Origin: Maribacter polysaccharolyticus
GTDB taxonomy: Bacteria > Bacteroidota > Bacteroidia > Flavobacteriales > Flavobacteriaceae
NCBI RefSeq assembly: GCF_028882255.1
Contig: NZ_JARBUY010000005.1
Span: 1 to 64,000, forward strand
DNA: 64,000 nt
Direction: 5' to 3'
Of the stretch, positions 18,152 through 26,959 are shown piece after piece. The notes under the pieces are model-generated. The model had not been told where the DNA came from. It searched no databases and worked only from the letters and a program-made list of their open reading frames with translations. The translations under genes were made by a program, and so were the position numbers. The stretch's first letter is position 1. Each line of letters begins with the position of its first letter.

Positions 18152-19552
18152 TTAGGTTTTCTTTGGGGGCAAAAAACGGTCTTCCTGATCCTCCATCCAT
18201 TTTAAGAGAACGTTTTTAAGTTCGTTCAGTTTAGGATCAAGTTCGGGCTTGTTTACAAGGTTGTTCATTTCCTCTGGGTCTTCATTGAGGTCATAGAGTT
18301 CGAACTCGGGATGTTTTCTATACCGTTGTACGATGTTGCCCGCATCTTGATCATACCCGGCTTTGGCAAGCCAGGAAAGATACATTTTACGTACATGACG
18401 GTCTTCCATTTTATCTACATAACCATAATCAAATCCGTTTATGACACGAATGGCATACAGACTATCGGGTGATCGGTTCCAGATCAATTTAAACCGCCCA
18501 TCAGTTACCGCCCTCATTTTATATTCCGGACCCTCTTTCTTATTGTTATATAAGAAATAAGCATATTCCCGGTGTGTTGTTGCATTTTCCCTTATGATCG
18601 GCAGTAAACTCTTTCCGTCCAGATTTGAAGGGACATCCCCGCCCGCAGCATCGATCAATGTCGGTAAGATATCGCAATACTGTGTTATGGCCGTTGTTAC
18701 CCTTTTCGTGTTATCGCGATTTGGCCATTTCATGATACAGGCAGACCTCACCCCCATGTCATAGGTAGTCCATTTACTTCCTGGCATACCGGCACCATTT
18801 TCATCCAAGACGATAAGTGCCGTATTGGAATCCAGATCGTTCTTTTCAAGAAGCTTTCTGGCCTTACCTACCTGTTGATCAAAAAGCCGTATTTCTGCCA
18901 AGTATTCGGTAAAATACTCCCGTGTTTCTTTGGTATCGACAAAATTTTCAGGGAGCACCACCGTGTTTGGATCCCAAAAGGAACTGTCACCGGCATTCCA
19001 CGGGGCGTGGGCATGTACTGAACAAATGATCAAACAAAACGGTTGATTTTTATCCCGATTCATGAACTCCTCAACCCCATCCCAGCGCTCAGGAGGTGTT
19101 CCGTTATAATTGGCATTTTTGGAAAAACCGTCTATAAACTCAAAAGGGTATACCGATGCCGGACTAAAGTGCCTTTTACCCGTTAATCCCACCCGATAAC
19201 CCAATGAACTTAAATGTTGGACAATGCTCAGGGTCCCTTTTTTAGTTGCCGCGTGATTAAAGTTACACCCATTGCTGTTGGGCGTTAACCCAGTATATAA
19301 TTCAGCCCTTGTAGGAGCACAAATAGCTTCCGATACGAACATGTTTTTAAACAAAATACCTTCATTGGCCAACTTGTCGATATGGGGTGTCGTATTTGGG
19401 TTTTCAGACCCATAACATCCGATATTTTTGGCACTTATGTCATCCCCAAGGAGAATCAAAAAATTAGGTTGTTGTGTTTGTCCAAATAGTTCACTGCTAT
19501 TCAATAAACTAATGCACAAAAGAATGATGAGGCTCGGTCCGTATCTTTTCAT
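18152..19552 (-). CDS. Secreted type I sulfatase
   Basis: 466 residues with a signal peptide (cleavage near LFGQ, residue 25). Formylglycine-dependent sulfatase signature: metal-binding GDD (37-38), the modification motif CAPTR with C78, GKRHF (lysine of the usual GKWHL), a HAHAPW histidine region and VLDENGAG plus GSKWTTYD for the second metal/substrate set. The family hydrolyses sulfate esters of polysaccharides such as heparan sulfate or algal glycans. It needs formylglycine modification by a maturase not seen in this window. Flanked by REP-like repeats on both sides. Confidence 0.92.
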   Translation of the reverse strand: MKRYGPSLIILLCISLLNSSELFGQTQQPNFLILLGDDISAKNIGCYGSENPNTTPHIDKLANEGILFKNMFVSEAICAPTRAELYTGLTPNSNGCNFNHAATKKGTLSIVQHLSSLGYRVGLTGKRHFSPASVYPFEFIDGFSKNANYNGTPPERWDGVEEFMNRDKNQPFCLIICSVHAHAPWNAGDSSFWDPNTVVLPENFVDTKETREYFTEYLAEIRLFDQQVGKARKLLEKNDLDSNTALIVLDENGAGMPGSKWTTYDMGVRSACIMKWPNRDNTKRVTTAITQYCDILPTLIDAAGGDVPSNLDGKSLLPIIRENATTHREYAYFLYNNKKEGPEYKMRAVTDGRFKLIWNRSPDSLYAIRVINGFDYGYVDKMEDRHVRKMYLSWLAKAGYDQDAGNIVQRYRKHPEFELYDLNEDPEEMNNLVNKPELDPKLNELKNVLLKWMEDQEDRFLPPKKT

Positions 19553-19737
19553 TGTATCTTATTGTAGGCTAACTTGTAGCTATCGCTCTAAAGTACATCG
19601 TTTACCTGCCTAAAAAAAGCAAATCACCGTTTTAACGGCATCTTATTGCATTTTCAGGCAATGCGCCATAAGAAAGTGTTTATAACCGCTTTAGCCTTCC
19701 CGGTAGTGAATTTGGCATACCCTTCCGTTGTGATACT

Positions 19738-19844
19738 CGGCTGTGCGAAGTTTGCAACTTCGCCCCATATCATTAAGCGCTACGAAGTCACAGACTTCGC
19801 AGCGCTGGTATTAAAGCACGAGCGTGACGCTCGCGCCAGCGGGG
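19738..19844. repeat. REP-like palindromic element
   Basis: CGGCTGTGCGAAGTTTGCAAC, CTACGAAGTCACAGACTTCGC, then CACGAGCGTGACGCTCGCGC and CAGCGGGG. It fills much of the 430-base gap 19553-19984. The rest of the gap is AT-rich and holds the presumed promoter of the plus-strand gene at 19985. Confidence 0.85.
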
Positions 19845-19984
19845 TTAATTATTGATTAACGATAATGATTAGGCTTCAATACATAACATTTAAATAACAG
19901 GTATTTAATAAGAGGTAACTATTAATTTGTATATTTAATTTAACCATCACAACAATTATAGAAACCACATTAAAGAGAAAACCA

Positions 19985-20980
19985 TTGACAAAAAACCATT
20001 TTCTATTTACGATCATTGCAATTATTTTCACTTTGCCATTAGTAGCCCAAGAAAAAATTACCTTGGATAAATTGGAGACCTTATTTAGGCAAGTTGAAGA
20101 CAAGACCAATGTTATTCATTTTAATGGTGGGTGGTCTAACCTGGAATCGCGAAGGGTACTTCTTATTTTAGACTACCTGAATCAAAATAAAAATTTGAAC
20201 ATATACCCAATAATAAGCCATCAAAATGAAACTGAAAAAACTGCGTTTCTGAAATGGTTTGAAAGGCATGGATTAAAAATCAAATACTATGAAATTCCGC
20301 ACGAAGACATACTGAAATATATATTAGGAAACAAAACGGAATGTTATGTTATAGACCATGTACATAGAACCTCGTGGACCTCTTATTCTTCGTCTAAAAG
20401 ACAAAAAGAAAAATTGTTGGAGTATGTCAACAAGGATTCCAATAAAACTATCGGGCAAATCGAATTATTATACCTACCTCAGTCATCACTTAGTCCTGCT
20501 GAAGGACAGGAAATCACATCGGAAGAATTTGAGCAATTATTTGCACTTAATGAAAACAAAACGAAAATAGTACATATAAATGGAAGCGTATATGGGTGTG
20601 CTGCTACTTGTTTTCCTCTACTTAAATATGTCGATTATGCCCAAAAAAACGCAAGGGATGATATTGAGATAGTTCTAGTTTTGGCAAAGGGCGATAAAAA
20701 AACATCAAATATCCAGATATTAAGATCGATGGTAGAAAAAAGCAGAGCGTATGGTATGGAGTTGGAATATTATATTGTAGACAGTAGTGTTTTATTGGAT
20801 TATGGCTACAACGCAGTTCCTAGCAGTATCATAGTAGATCATAAAATGAAATCCACTTACGACTATAGCGAAAGGAGCAATGGTAAAGTATGGCCACACG
20901 TAAATTTTTTACTTAGTCTTGTAAAAGAAAAAGCTTCGAAAACAAAAGAGGAAGTAGATGTTCTCTATAAACAAAAATAG
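19985..20980 (+). CDS. Secreted protein with two tandem thioredoxin-like repeats
   Basis: 331 residues with a signal peptide (cleavage near LVAQ, residue 22). Two halves are related: ITLDKLETLF ... KTNVIHFNGG (about 25-50) and ITSEEFEQLF ... KTKIVHINGS (about 177-200), each followed by LLxxLDY or LLKYVDY. The second half has a CAATC pair and an AVPSSIIVD segment like the thioredoxin cis-proline strand, so a thioredoxin-like fold is inferred. The first half lacks the cysteines. The start is a TTG at 19985: no ATG occurs in frame before the signal peptide and nearby upstream codons give only ATT/ATA alternatives. The only plus-strand gene in this part of the accessory region. Confidence 0.7.
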   Translation: MTKNHFLFTIIAIIFTLPLVAQEKITLDKLETLFRQVEDKTNVIHFNGGWSNLESRRVLLILDYLNQNKNLNIYPIISHQNETEKTAFLKWFERHGLKIKYYEIPHEDILKYILGNKTECYVIDHVHRTSWTSYSSSKRQKEKLLEYVNKDSNKTIGQIELLYLPQSSLSPAEGQEITSEEFEQLFALNENKTKIVHINGSVYGCAATCFPLLKYVDYAQKNARDDIEIVLVLAKGDKKTSNIQILRSMVEKSRAYGMELEYYIVDSSVLLDYGYNAVPSSIIVDHKMKSTYDYSERSNGKVWPHVNFLLSLVKEKASKTKEEVDVLYKQK

Positions 20981-21059
20981 CGCGACCTTTTGTATACAGA
21001 AACAATCGAGGACAAAACCTAAGATGTTTACAACTCAAAAGAATATTATTCTTACGCTT

Positions 21060-21118
21060 ACCGGTCACGAACGTGATGCTTTTACTTGGCTTAGCACAGG
21101 CTGGCCGCGCTAGCGGGG
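21060..21118. repeat. Degenerate REP-like element
   Basis: GGTCACGAACGTGATGC ... GCGCTAGCGGGGG, a diverged copy of the GAGCGTGACGCTC / AGCGGGGG module. Its G-rich edge is about 20 bases before the 3' end of the DUF5655 fragment. Confidence 0.6.
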
Positions 21119-21136
21119 GTTTAAGCCAATATTTCT

Positions 21137-21346
21137 TTACTTTTTATTCTTTTTAACTGACTGTTTTATTAAGCTTAAAATATATTCTAAATCTTCATCT
21201 GAACTTATTTGTAATTCATAATGACCATTTCCCCAATGTCCCGTTTTTGAAACATCCCTTGTAATTCCTTTTGGGTCCTCAAGTTCACCTAAAGACATGT
21301 TTATCCACATTTTCAGTGCTTTTTTCTGAGGATGTATATCTATCAC
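21137..21346 (-). pseudogene. DUF5655 C-terminal fragment
   Basis: 69 codons beginning at a GTG (21346) with an in-frame stop three codons above. The sequence ELEDPKGITRDVS, GHWGNGHYEL and DLEYILSLIKQ matches the C-terminal part of DUF5655 proteins (a domain also found at the C-terminus of larger predicted proteins). The N-terminal part of the domain is missing, and the lost edge is 13 bases from a REP-like element at 21359. It is best read as a 5'-truncated gene, although expression of the short form cannot be excluded. Confidence 0.7.
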
Positions 21347-21358
21347 ATTTCTTTACTA

Positions 21359-21390
21359 GGCACGAGCATGATGCTCGCGCCAGCGGGGGC
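21359..21390. repeat. REP-like element, minimal form
   Basis: GGCACGAGCATGATGCTCGCGC then CAGCGGGGGC. The G-rich edge is 6 bases from the stop codon of the minus-strand gene remnant at 21396. Confidence 0.8.
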
Positions 21391-21395
21391 GTATT

Positions 21396-22122
21396 TTAGT
21401 TGATGTTCCCCCCAGACGCCAGTTGGTTTCTTACTTTGGGCGTATCCAGTATTTTCTTCTTGAACGCTGCGAAGTCCTTATACTTGCTGGGTGAGTCCTT
21501 GATTTGTGTATACCGGAAGGATCTATCTTTTTGGGGATAAATAACGACCGTTTCCCCAAATCTTAGATCAAAAAAGTTTCATGTTCACCATTAAGGTCGA
21601 AAACCCATCCGGACTTGCGGCAAATACCCAATCCAATGCATTGTGCTGTACGTAAAAAGTTCCTTGGGCGGTCAAATAAGGGTAGTTTCTTGATTCTACC
21701 AAGGTGTTTTCCTCGGCCGCTTTGTCATTGGTCAGGACCAGTAATGTCAATTTGTCGATGCTGTTTTCGCTTTCAGGGGTTTCGTATGCCCCGATCCGTA
21801 CCCCCTTGAACACAGCTCCTTCCGTCTCTATGGTGAAGGGGATGCTAGATACGGCATAGTCATAGGTAGCAACGGGAAAGGGGGATTTATTCAAAGGAAA
21901 GCTATTAAATAGTTCCGTATAGGCTTCATAGTTCGCTATGTCCTGTTCCAATAATTTTGAATCCCATTGGGCACTGTCTAGATGCCGATCGGCCCTAAGG
22001 CTCAATTTTTCAAATGTCCAATCGGTACCCTCATGGGGTGCTGAAACGGAAACCGTGTTCCCTTTCTCCTGACAAGAAGGGAAAAGAAGTACACTGGCTA
22101 TTGGTATAAGTAATTTATTCAT
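21396..22122 (-). pseudogene. Lipoprotein gene with a homopolymer frameshift
   Basis: The open frame 21568-22122 gives a 184-residue lipoprotein (lipobox LFPSC, Cys about 17) of unknown function. It stops in MKLF-TGA at a run of six T (minus strand; six A at 21570-21575). Removing one T restores reading through DLRFGETVVIYPQKDRSF ... KYKDFAAFKKKILDTPKV to TAA at 21396, about 57 further codons with clear protein character. Either the gene is frameshifted or the assembly has a homopolymer error. The intact protein would be about 241 residues. No conserved domain recognised. Confidence 0.75.
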
Positions 22123-22144
22123 GGTTTCAAATAGTTTTCAATGG

Positions 22145-22222
22145 CAAGGCACGAACCTGCTTAAGGCAGACAGGCACATTACTTCGGCTTCGCACGAGCG
22201 TGACGCCCGAACTAGTGGAGGC
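22145..22222. repeat. REP-like element with extra palindrome
   Basis: GGCACGAACCTGCTTAAGGC, AGACAGGC, then GCACGAGCGTGACGCCCG and ACTAGTGGAGGC, a diverged form of the module. It lies between two minus-strand genes. Confidence 0.65.
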
Positions 22223-22257
22223 AACGATTTTTGGCATGACTCATTACTATTTTGAGA

Positions 22258-23442
22258 TTAGATCCTTAGACCAATAAGTAAATAAAATTTACGCATTGAT
22301 GAAACAGCACTATCGCCCGAAACACCACTTGTGTTTTCATATCTAACTTGATAAGTAAGTCTGTTATTTTTCAATCCCAAACCTAGGATATAGCCAAATT
22401 CATGATTTCTCGGAAACGAGAGCGCCGGACCCGTACTTATAGTTTGAACGGAATAAACATTTCTTTCAACTCTTTTATAATTCTCTTCGGTGATTACAAA
22501 TCCATTCGTTAAACCTGCATTAAAATGCATTGAAAGGTTCTTCCCTACCGGAAAATTGTATCGTGCCAAATTGTTCATTTTGATGAATGAATGACTGATT
22601 TTTGTATTGGTAGTCGTATATATATTTTCATTTTCAATGTCCTCATATTCATTTGATGTTTTATATGAATAATATAGGATTTCATTGTATAAGGACCATT
22701 TTTTTTCTTTTTGGGATAAAGAAATATCAAAAAATACACCGCCTGTAAAATCCGTTGAAGTTTTGAACTTAGAATTTAGATATGGTGACGTATCATTGTC
22801 ATTAAATTTCAAAGAAGTAATCGATACCCCTGCAATCACGCCTTTTTCTATTTTAATTTTTGTGTCTTTTTTGTAATCTACCGTGTTTCCAGTGCATTCG
22901 TAATATTTTTCGAAGACATTCCCTAAACTAGCGGCATTGTATGAAGCCCTTTCTGTATGTGAATTTATTGATGGACAATCATTCAAATAAAAAGTCAATT
23001 GACCTTTGAATTTTTCATTTTTTTTAAGGGTATACGCCTCTTTATTAAAAACCAGTAGTATATACTCTTCATTATTCTTGATATAAAATTCAATACGCTC
23101 ATTTAATTGCTCATAGGAAAACAAACTTTTTTCTCCTTGTACAATAGTCTTTAAAAATACTGGCGCAGAACTGGTATTTGTTTCAATATTGGCTGATTTA
23201 TAGATGTCATTATCAATTTTGAAGGCAATTATGCTTTCGGGGGTGTAGGAGTTGATAGTCCCGTTTTTTAAATCCTTAAACCTTATTCGGTTCAGGGAAT
23301 TATTTCTATAATCAATAGATCCTTGTATCGTATCCCCTTCTTTGTTTACGATATAACCGGAAGTGAAATATTCTTGTCCTATAGTTTTTTGACTTAAGAA
23401 TACTAACAATATAATCACAAGTCTAGCATATTTTTTTGTCAT
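22258..23442 (-). CDS. Predicted outer-membrane beta-barrel protein
   Basis: 394 residues with a signal peptide (cleavage near TIGQ, residue 22). The N-terminal ~190 residues start with YIVNKEGDTIQGSIDYRN, a pattern common in Bacteroidota surface proteins. The C-terminal ~190 residues show alternating amphipathic strands ending in an aromatic/hydrophobic C-terminus (FYLLIGLRI), typical of 8- to 10-stranded barrels. Cargo unknown. Low GC, flanked by repeats, single gene. Confidence 0.65.
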   Translation of the reverse strand: MTKKYARLVIILLVFLSQKTIGQEYFTSGYIVNKEGDTIQGSIDYRNNSLNRIRFKDLKNGTINSYTPESIIAFKIDNDIYKSANIETNTSSAPVFLKTIVQGEKSLFSYEQLNERIEFYIKNNEEYILLVFNKEAYTLKKNEKFKGQLTFYLNDCPSINSHTERASYNAASLGNVFEKYYECTGNTVDYKKDTKIKIEKGVIAGVSITSLKFNDNDTSPYLNSKFKTSTDFTGGVFFDISLSQKEKKWSLYNEILYYSYKTSNEYEDIENENIYTTTNTKISHSFIKMNNLARYNFPVGKNLSMHFNAGLTNGFVITEENYKRVERNVYSVQTISTGPALSFPRNHEFGYILGLGLKNNRLTYQVRYENTSGVSGDSAVSSMRKFYLLIGLRI

Positions 23443-23651
23443 TTTTTACTGTATTTAGTTTCATTATCATTTATGACAATGCATTAAAAAGTTTTGATTT
23501 TAGGTGCATGAAAACGTTGTATTACTACTTATTTATTCACTCATCTCGGTTACTTATTTAAGATTTGATATCATGATAGGACAACTATATATTTTAAACC
23601 CCAATCCTATGGGCTTTAGTGTTTTATACCGATTTCACAGGGTTTTCAAAG

Positions 23652-23685
23652 CAGGCACAAGCGTGACGCCTGCACTAGTGGGGGG
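23652..23685. repeat. REP-like element, minimal form
   Basis: CAGGCACAAGCGTGACGCC then TGCACTAGTGGGGGG. It is 22 bases from the stop of the minus-strand gene at 23708. Confidence 0.7.
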
Positions 23686-23707
23686 TATTTTCTGGCCCAA
23701 TGGTTAA

Positions 23708-24583
23708 TTATTTCCAAAACTCCCACCATTTCCTTGCTGTACGGACTTCTTGTTTGGCACTCATTGCAACCTTCGGTTTTTTGATGGGCTTTTGCTGTAA
23801 TTTTTTAGCTTTAGGTTTATTCAGGTTTGTTTTTTTACCGTTCGTATTTTTCGCTTTCGGAAAGTGCATTCGAAGACCACTTAGTTCCCTTGGGACAAAT
23901 AGAATCCTAAAATTTCCCGTACTGTCGTCTATTCTTGGGGAATATTCCTTTTGATCGGTTCCTAGATAAACCTTACCGTCTATAAAGGGTTGTATATTCC
24001 AATTCCCATTGATCTTGGAAACCGATTGTTCAATATAATTTTGGTAGTCCCTTTCTTTTTCTTCTTCCGACTTGGGTAAGGTAATGATATCGTTTTTGGT
24101 CAGAAGTGGACTTTGCATATCAAAATGGCCCTTCATCATGATATCAAAGTACCATTCGTTTGTTAAAGCTACCGCCTGCATCGTAAACCGTTCAACAAAA
24201 CCCAACACCTCATTTCTGGTACTGCTCTTGGAGTCTAACAAAAACCGTACTCCGGTAGATTTGGTCCAATGGGCCTGTTCCTCGGTAAAACCATTATCGG
24301 AGGCCGCAAAAAAGGCAATTACATATTCTACACTATCGTTGATGATTTTGTCTTCATGGCCCAAGGGACGATCCAGAAGATTTCCTGGAATCAATGACAA
24401 AAGGGTACGGAAATACTTCTCATCCTTATTAAACCCAATTCCGGACGATAGTACCGGTGGGGCTGCCGCCACCCCTTGTCGTATGATGGTTCCCGTTTTA
24501 TAAAATTTCATATAAAGCAGGGAATCATCGTTTAATTTAATTGAAAATACAATGAGTTCAACTTCTTTTATTTCCATATCCAT
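23708..24583 (-). CDS. Hypothetical protein with basic C-terminal tail
   Basis: 291 residues, no signal peptide or membrane segment. The N-terminal two thirds are mixed alpha/beta (FYKTGTIIRQG, VEYVIAFFAASDNGF). The segment WNIQPFIDGKVYLG and a Lys/Pro-rich tail (about 245-280) end in RKWWEFWK. No family recognised. The start at MDMEIKEVEL is reasonable, with a second Met two codons in. Confidence 0.6.
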   Translation of the reverse strand: MDMEIKEVELIVFSIKLNDDSLLYMKFYKTGTIIRQGVAAAPPVLSSGIGFNKDEKYFRTLLSLIPGNLLDRPLGHEDKIINDSVEYVIAFFAASDNGFTEEQAHWTKSTGVRFLLDSKSSTRNEVLGFVERFTMQAVALTNEWYFDIMMKGHFDMQSPLLTKNDIITLPKSEEEKERDYQNYIEQSVSKINGNWNIQPFIDGKVYLGTDQKEYSPRIDDSTGNFRILFVPRELSGLRMHFPKAKNTNGKKTNLNKPKAKKLQQKPIKKPKVAMSAKQEVRTARKWWEFWK

Positions 24584-24626
24584 ATCGTATTGATCGTTAT
24601 CCGGACTATGTTATATACGCCTTATG

Positions 24627-24705
24627 GGCACGAGCCTGCCTATGACAGACAGGGGTGACGCTTACCTAGCGTGAACACGAGCGTGACGCTCGCACCAGCG
24701 GGGGC
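24627..24705. repeat. REP-like element, compound form
   Basis: GGGCACGAGCCTGCCTATGAC, AGACAGGGGTGACGC, then AACACGAGCGTGACGCTCGC and ACCAGCGGGGGC. The G-rich edge is 9 bases from the stop codon of the HEPN-type gene. Confidence 0.8.
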
Positions 24706-24713
24706 ATAGTTTT

Positions 24714-25820
24714 TTAAAATGGAAATCCGTCATCATTCCTATCAACGAAATTGTCAATTAAGTCTTTAAATTCTAATCGATTTTCTTCATCGTAATGAAA
24801 TGTTATAAAATTGAAAATTATTGGATTTCCATTTTTAAGTTCGTTTTTAAGGACATTATTGAATGATTCTCCAGTCAAGAATTTATCGAAATCTTCAAAA
24901 TAAGAATGAAATACGTCTAAAACATAACGTTGTCTATTATCAACTCTTGAGTTTAAAGAATTATAAACGCTTTTAGCTATACTTGGCTTAAGAATCGTTG
25001 TATTCATTATGGGTATTATCCAAGCGGAAGCTTTTCCGAATTGGTTCATTCTACCAAGTATGTCTTTTTCCGAATATTCAATACTCTTTATTAATTTATT
25101 TTCAGCACGAAGCTTAGAATCAGCATCTAAATCTGTCCAATTATTCTTAAAAAGAGCTATGCACTTTGTTACTGTATCCAATGAATCTGTATATCGTAAC
25201 TCTTCAGATGCGATGTTTAATAATTCCTTTTTCTCTTCCTCTGACAAGCCTTTGTTTATACTATCCCAAACAAGTTTAATATTATTGATTTTTCCATTAT
25301 TCTTTTGTCTAAAGATTTCTATTGCTATTTCAAAAAACTTTTGTTTAGGAATTTCTTTTACTAAAATATCTGAGTAGAATTGAGTCTGAACGAAATCTTC
25401 ATCGAATACTCTTTCTAAGAATAATTCAGTTGTGAATTTACCTTTAGATTTATCCAACTGTTTTAATAAATGATTGATGAATATTATTATTTCAATAGCA
25501 TTTTCTTCACTATCCTCAATTTTCGAATGACTACGAGGATTTCTATATGAAGAATAGATACCTCTTAAGATGCTTTCTGTTCCTTTTTGTATATTTTTTT
25601 CAGATTCGGTTTTAAGCTTGTTCATCTTAATTTTTGGATTTACTCCACCAAAAGCACTTCCGATTAAAGACTGACCATCACTTTCCAATCCTGATTTATC
25701 TCTTATCAAATCACCTAAAAACTGAATTGAATCTAGAATAGCATTTGTATAATTTTCTGAGTTGTAATTTTTTTTGATAAAATTCCAAAGCCTTTCTTCA
25801 ATATGCTCTTTTATATTCAT
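24714..25820 (-). CDS. HEPN (TIGR02391/Ymh-type) domain protein
   Basis: 368 residues, cytosolic. The first ~135 residues match the TIGR02391 pattern (AILDSIQFLGDLIRDKSGL, SLIGSAFGG, GTESILRGIYSSYRNPRSH). The last part contains RNPRSH (R93 to H98), the R-polar-x3-H motif of HEPN-superfamily RNases. The C-terminal ~230 residues are helical (probable armadillo/HEAT-like or sensor region) with no known domain. HEPN proteins of this group occur in phage defence and toxin-antitoxin contexts; here it stands alone between repeats. RNase activity is inferred from the motif only. Confidence 0.7.
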   Translation of the reverse strand: MNIKEHIEERLWNFIKKNYNSENYTNAILDSIQFLGDLIRDKSGLESDGQSLIGSAFGGVNPKIKMNKLKTESEKNIQKGTESILRGIYSSYRNPRSHSKIEDSEENAIEIIIFINHLLKQLDKSKGKFTTELFLERVFDEDFVQTQFYSDILVKEIPKQKFFEIAIEIFRQKNNGKINNIKLVWDSINKGLSEEEKKELLNIASEELRYTDSLDTVTKCIALFKNNWTDLDADSKLRAENKLIKSIEYSEKDILGRMNQFGKASAWIIPIMNTTILKPSIAKSVYNSLNSRVDNRQRYVLDVFHSYFEDFDKFLTGESFNNVLKNELKNGNPIIFNFITFHYDEENRLEFKDLIDNFVDRNDDGFPF

Positions 25821-25961
25821 TTAGTCTCGATGTTTGCGGTTTGGTTAAATTATGCACAACTTGTTTATATCCGTGTAAAACGCATCGTTTACCGGCCCCA
25901 TAAACCCATAACCATGGTAACGGCAACCTATCACTTTTTTGCAATCTTTCCTTGCAGTTAG

Positions 25962-26338
25962 CAATAAGGCCCTTCCGTTATTTTTTAGGAACGGTCTTAT
26001 ACGAAACAAGACAGCCTTGCTCCTATTTTTATAATAAAAAAGGGGAAATAGGGGTATGAAAACGGTTGGGGGTTTCCAAAGGGGTTTGGGAAGTCCGTTC
26101 AAGGGTGTCCGCCCTTTTGGGCAACAGGTACCGGTGTGCGTAATACGTTCGATCAAAGTTGCGCCCCTTCGTAAAAAGGGCATGGGTTTATTGGGTTGGT
26201 TTCCGTTAACTGCCGTTCATGGGGAAGATTACTTTACGGCATAAAAAGCAATACCCCTAAAGTAAGGCAAATCGTGTTAACGGCATAACGAATTTATCAA
26301 CCGGTTATCAACTGAAATTTTTAGGGGAAGACCACCCC
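25962..26338 (+). repeat. ~380-bp interspersed repeat, copy 1
   Basis: One of three long similar copies (others at 27699-28075 and 34327-34710). The best conserved stretches include GTACCGGTGTGCGTA, GTTGCGCCCC, GGGTTTATTGGGTTGG, TTTCCGTTAACTGCCGTT, TGTTAACGGCATAA, TTATCAACCGGTTATCAAC and GGGGAAGACCACCCCATTTT. Inverted pairs (CCGTTAAC with GTTAACGG; TGCCGT with ACGGCA) suggest a folded RNA. An open 62-codon frame exists on the plus strand but is not well kept between copies. The surrounding gap 25821-26409 contains nothing else except the REP-like element. Confidence 0.85.
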
Positions 26339-26354
26339 ATTTTGCACCAGTGGT

Positions 26355-26408
26355 CAGCTGCGCGAAGTCGCAAACTTCGCACTGCTGGAGCGCGTACATT
26401 AGTGGGGG
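26355..26408. repeat. Palindromic REP-like element
   Basis: CAGCTGCGCGAAGTCGCAAAC / TTCGCACTGCTGG hairpin followed by AGCGCGTACATTAGTGGGGG. It touches the stop codon of the GNAT gene at 26410 and directly follows the long repeat copy 1. Confidence 0.85.
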
Positions 26409-26409
26409 C

Positions 26410-26895
26410 TTAGTTATTTATTCTTCGCTCAAATTTTATTTTTCTGACTCCATGGTCCGTATCCCATTGTTTAACTTCTTTAAAATCAAATTTCTTATAC
26501 AATTTAGTCGCTGGTCCATTTTCTAATCCGGTTTCCACAACAAAAAGTTTCGAATCAAATGTTTTAAAAACGAATTCCATTAATTTCCTTGCAATTCCCT
26601 GTCTGAAAAAATCTGGGGAGACCACCAAACTGTTGATATGTGTATGGTTGTCATTATGTGTAATTTCAATAACTCCCGCAAGTTCATTTTCCTTAAAGTA
26701 TCCAAAAAATTCCGTTTCACTATTCACATAATTTTCCAGTGGTCTTTTCAACGGAGGAAAATCAGTGGCATTCAATAATTCAGCTTCAATCTTATAGGAT
26801 AATTGAAAAACTGAACGTATTTTTTCAGATACTTGCATATCCTTATTTTGGAGTCTTTCAATCATTTTTTTGTGGTACATTTTAATTAAGCACAT
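26410..26895 (-). CDS. GNAT-family N-acetyltransferase
   Basis: 161 residues. GNAT fold: ELAGVIEITHND, the acetyl-CoA loop LVVSPDFFRQGIARKLMEF (V-x-P-x-x-R-x-x-G-I-A pattern) and the C-terminal ETGLENGPATKLYKKFDFKE strand-helix. It transfers an acetyl group from acetyl-CoA to an unknown amine. The true start could be any of several early Met codons (26895, 26880, 26865 or 26838). Single gene between repeats, a common mobile-cassette cargo. Confidence 0.85.
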   Translation of the reverse strand: MCLIKMYHKKMIERLQNKDMQVSEKIRSVFQLSYKIEAELLNATDFPPLKRPLENYVNSETEFFGYFKENELAGVIEITHNDNHTHINSLVVSPDFFRQGIARKLMEFVFKTFDSKLFVVETGLENGPATKLYKKFDFKEVKQWDTDHGVRKIKFERRINN

Positions 26896-26926
26896 CGGTC
26901 TAGTGAATGAATAGTTGCAGACTTTT

Positions 26927-26948
26927 CCAACGGTTACCGTTATCAGCC
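26927..26948. repeat. Stop-flush ~30-bp motif, copy 1
   Basis: CCAACGGTTACCGTTATCAGCC, with the internal palindrome AACGGTTACCGTT. It ends 12 bases from the stop codon of the minus-strand gene at 26960. Related copies are at 31058, 31350, 32995 and 36794. Confidence 0.65.
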
Positions 26949-26959
26949 ATAGTTATTTT

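Noticed and set aside
26056-26244. 62-codon frame inside the long repeat (also 27788-27976 and 34428-34628)
   Set aside because: The opposite strand is also open, the third copy is frameshifted at the start, and substitutions are not biased to third positions; kept as a repeat, not a gene.
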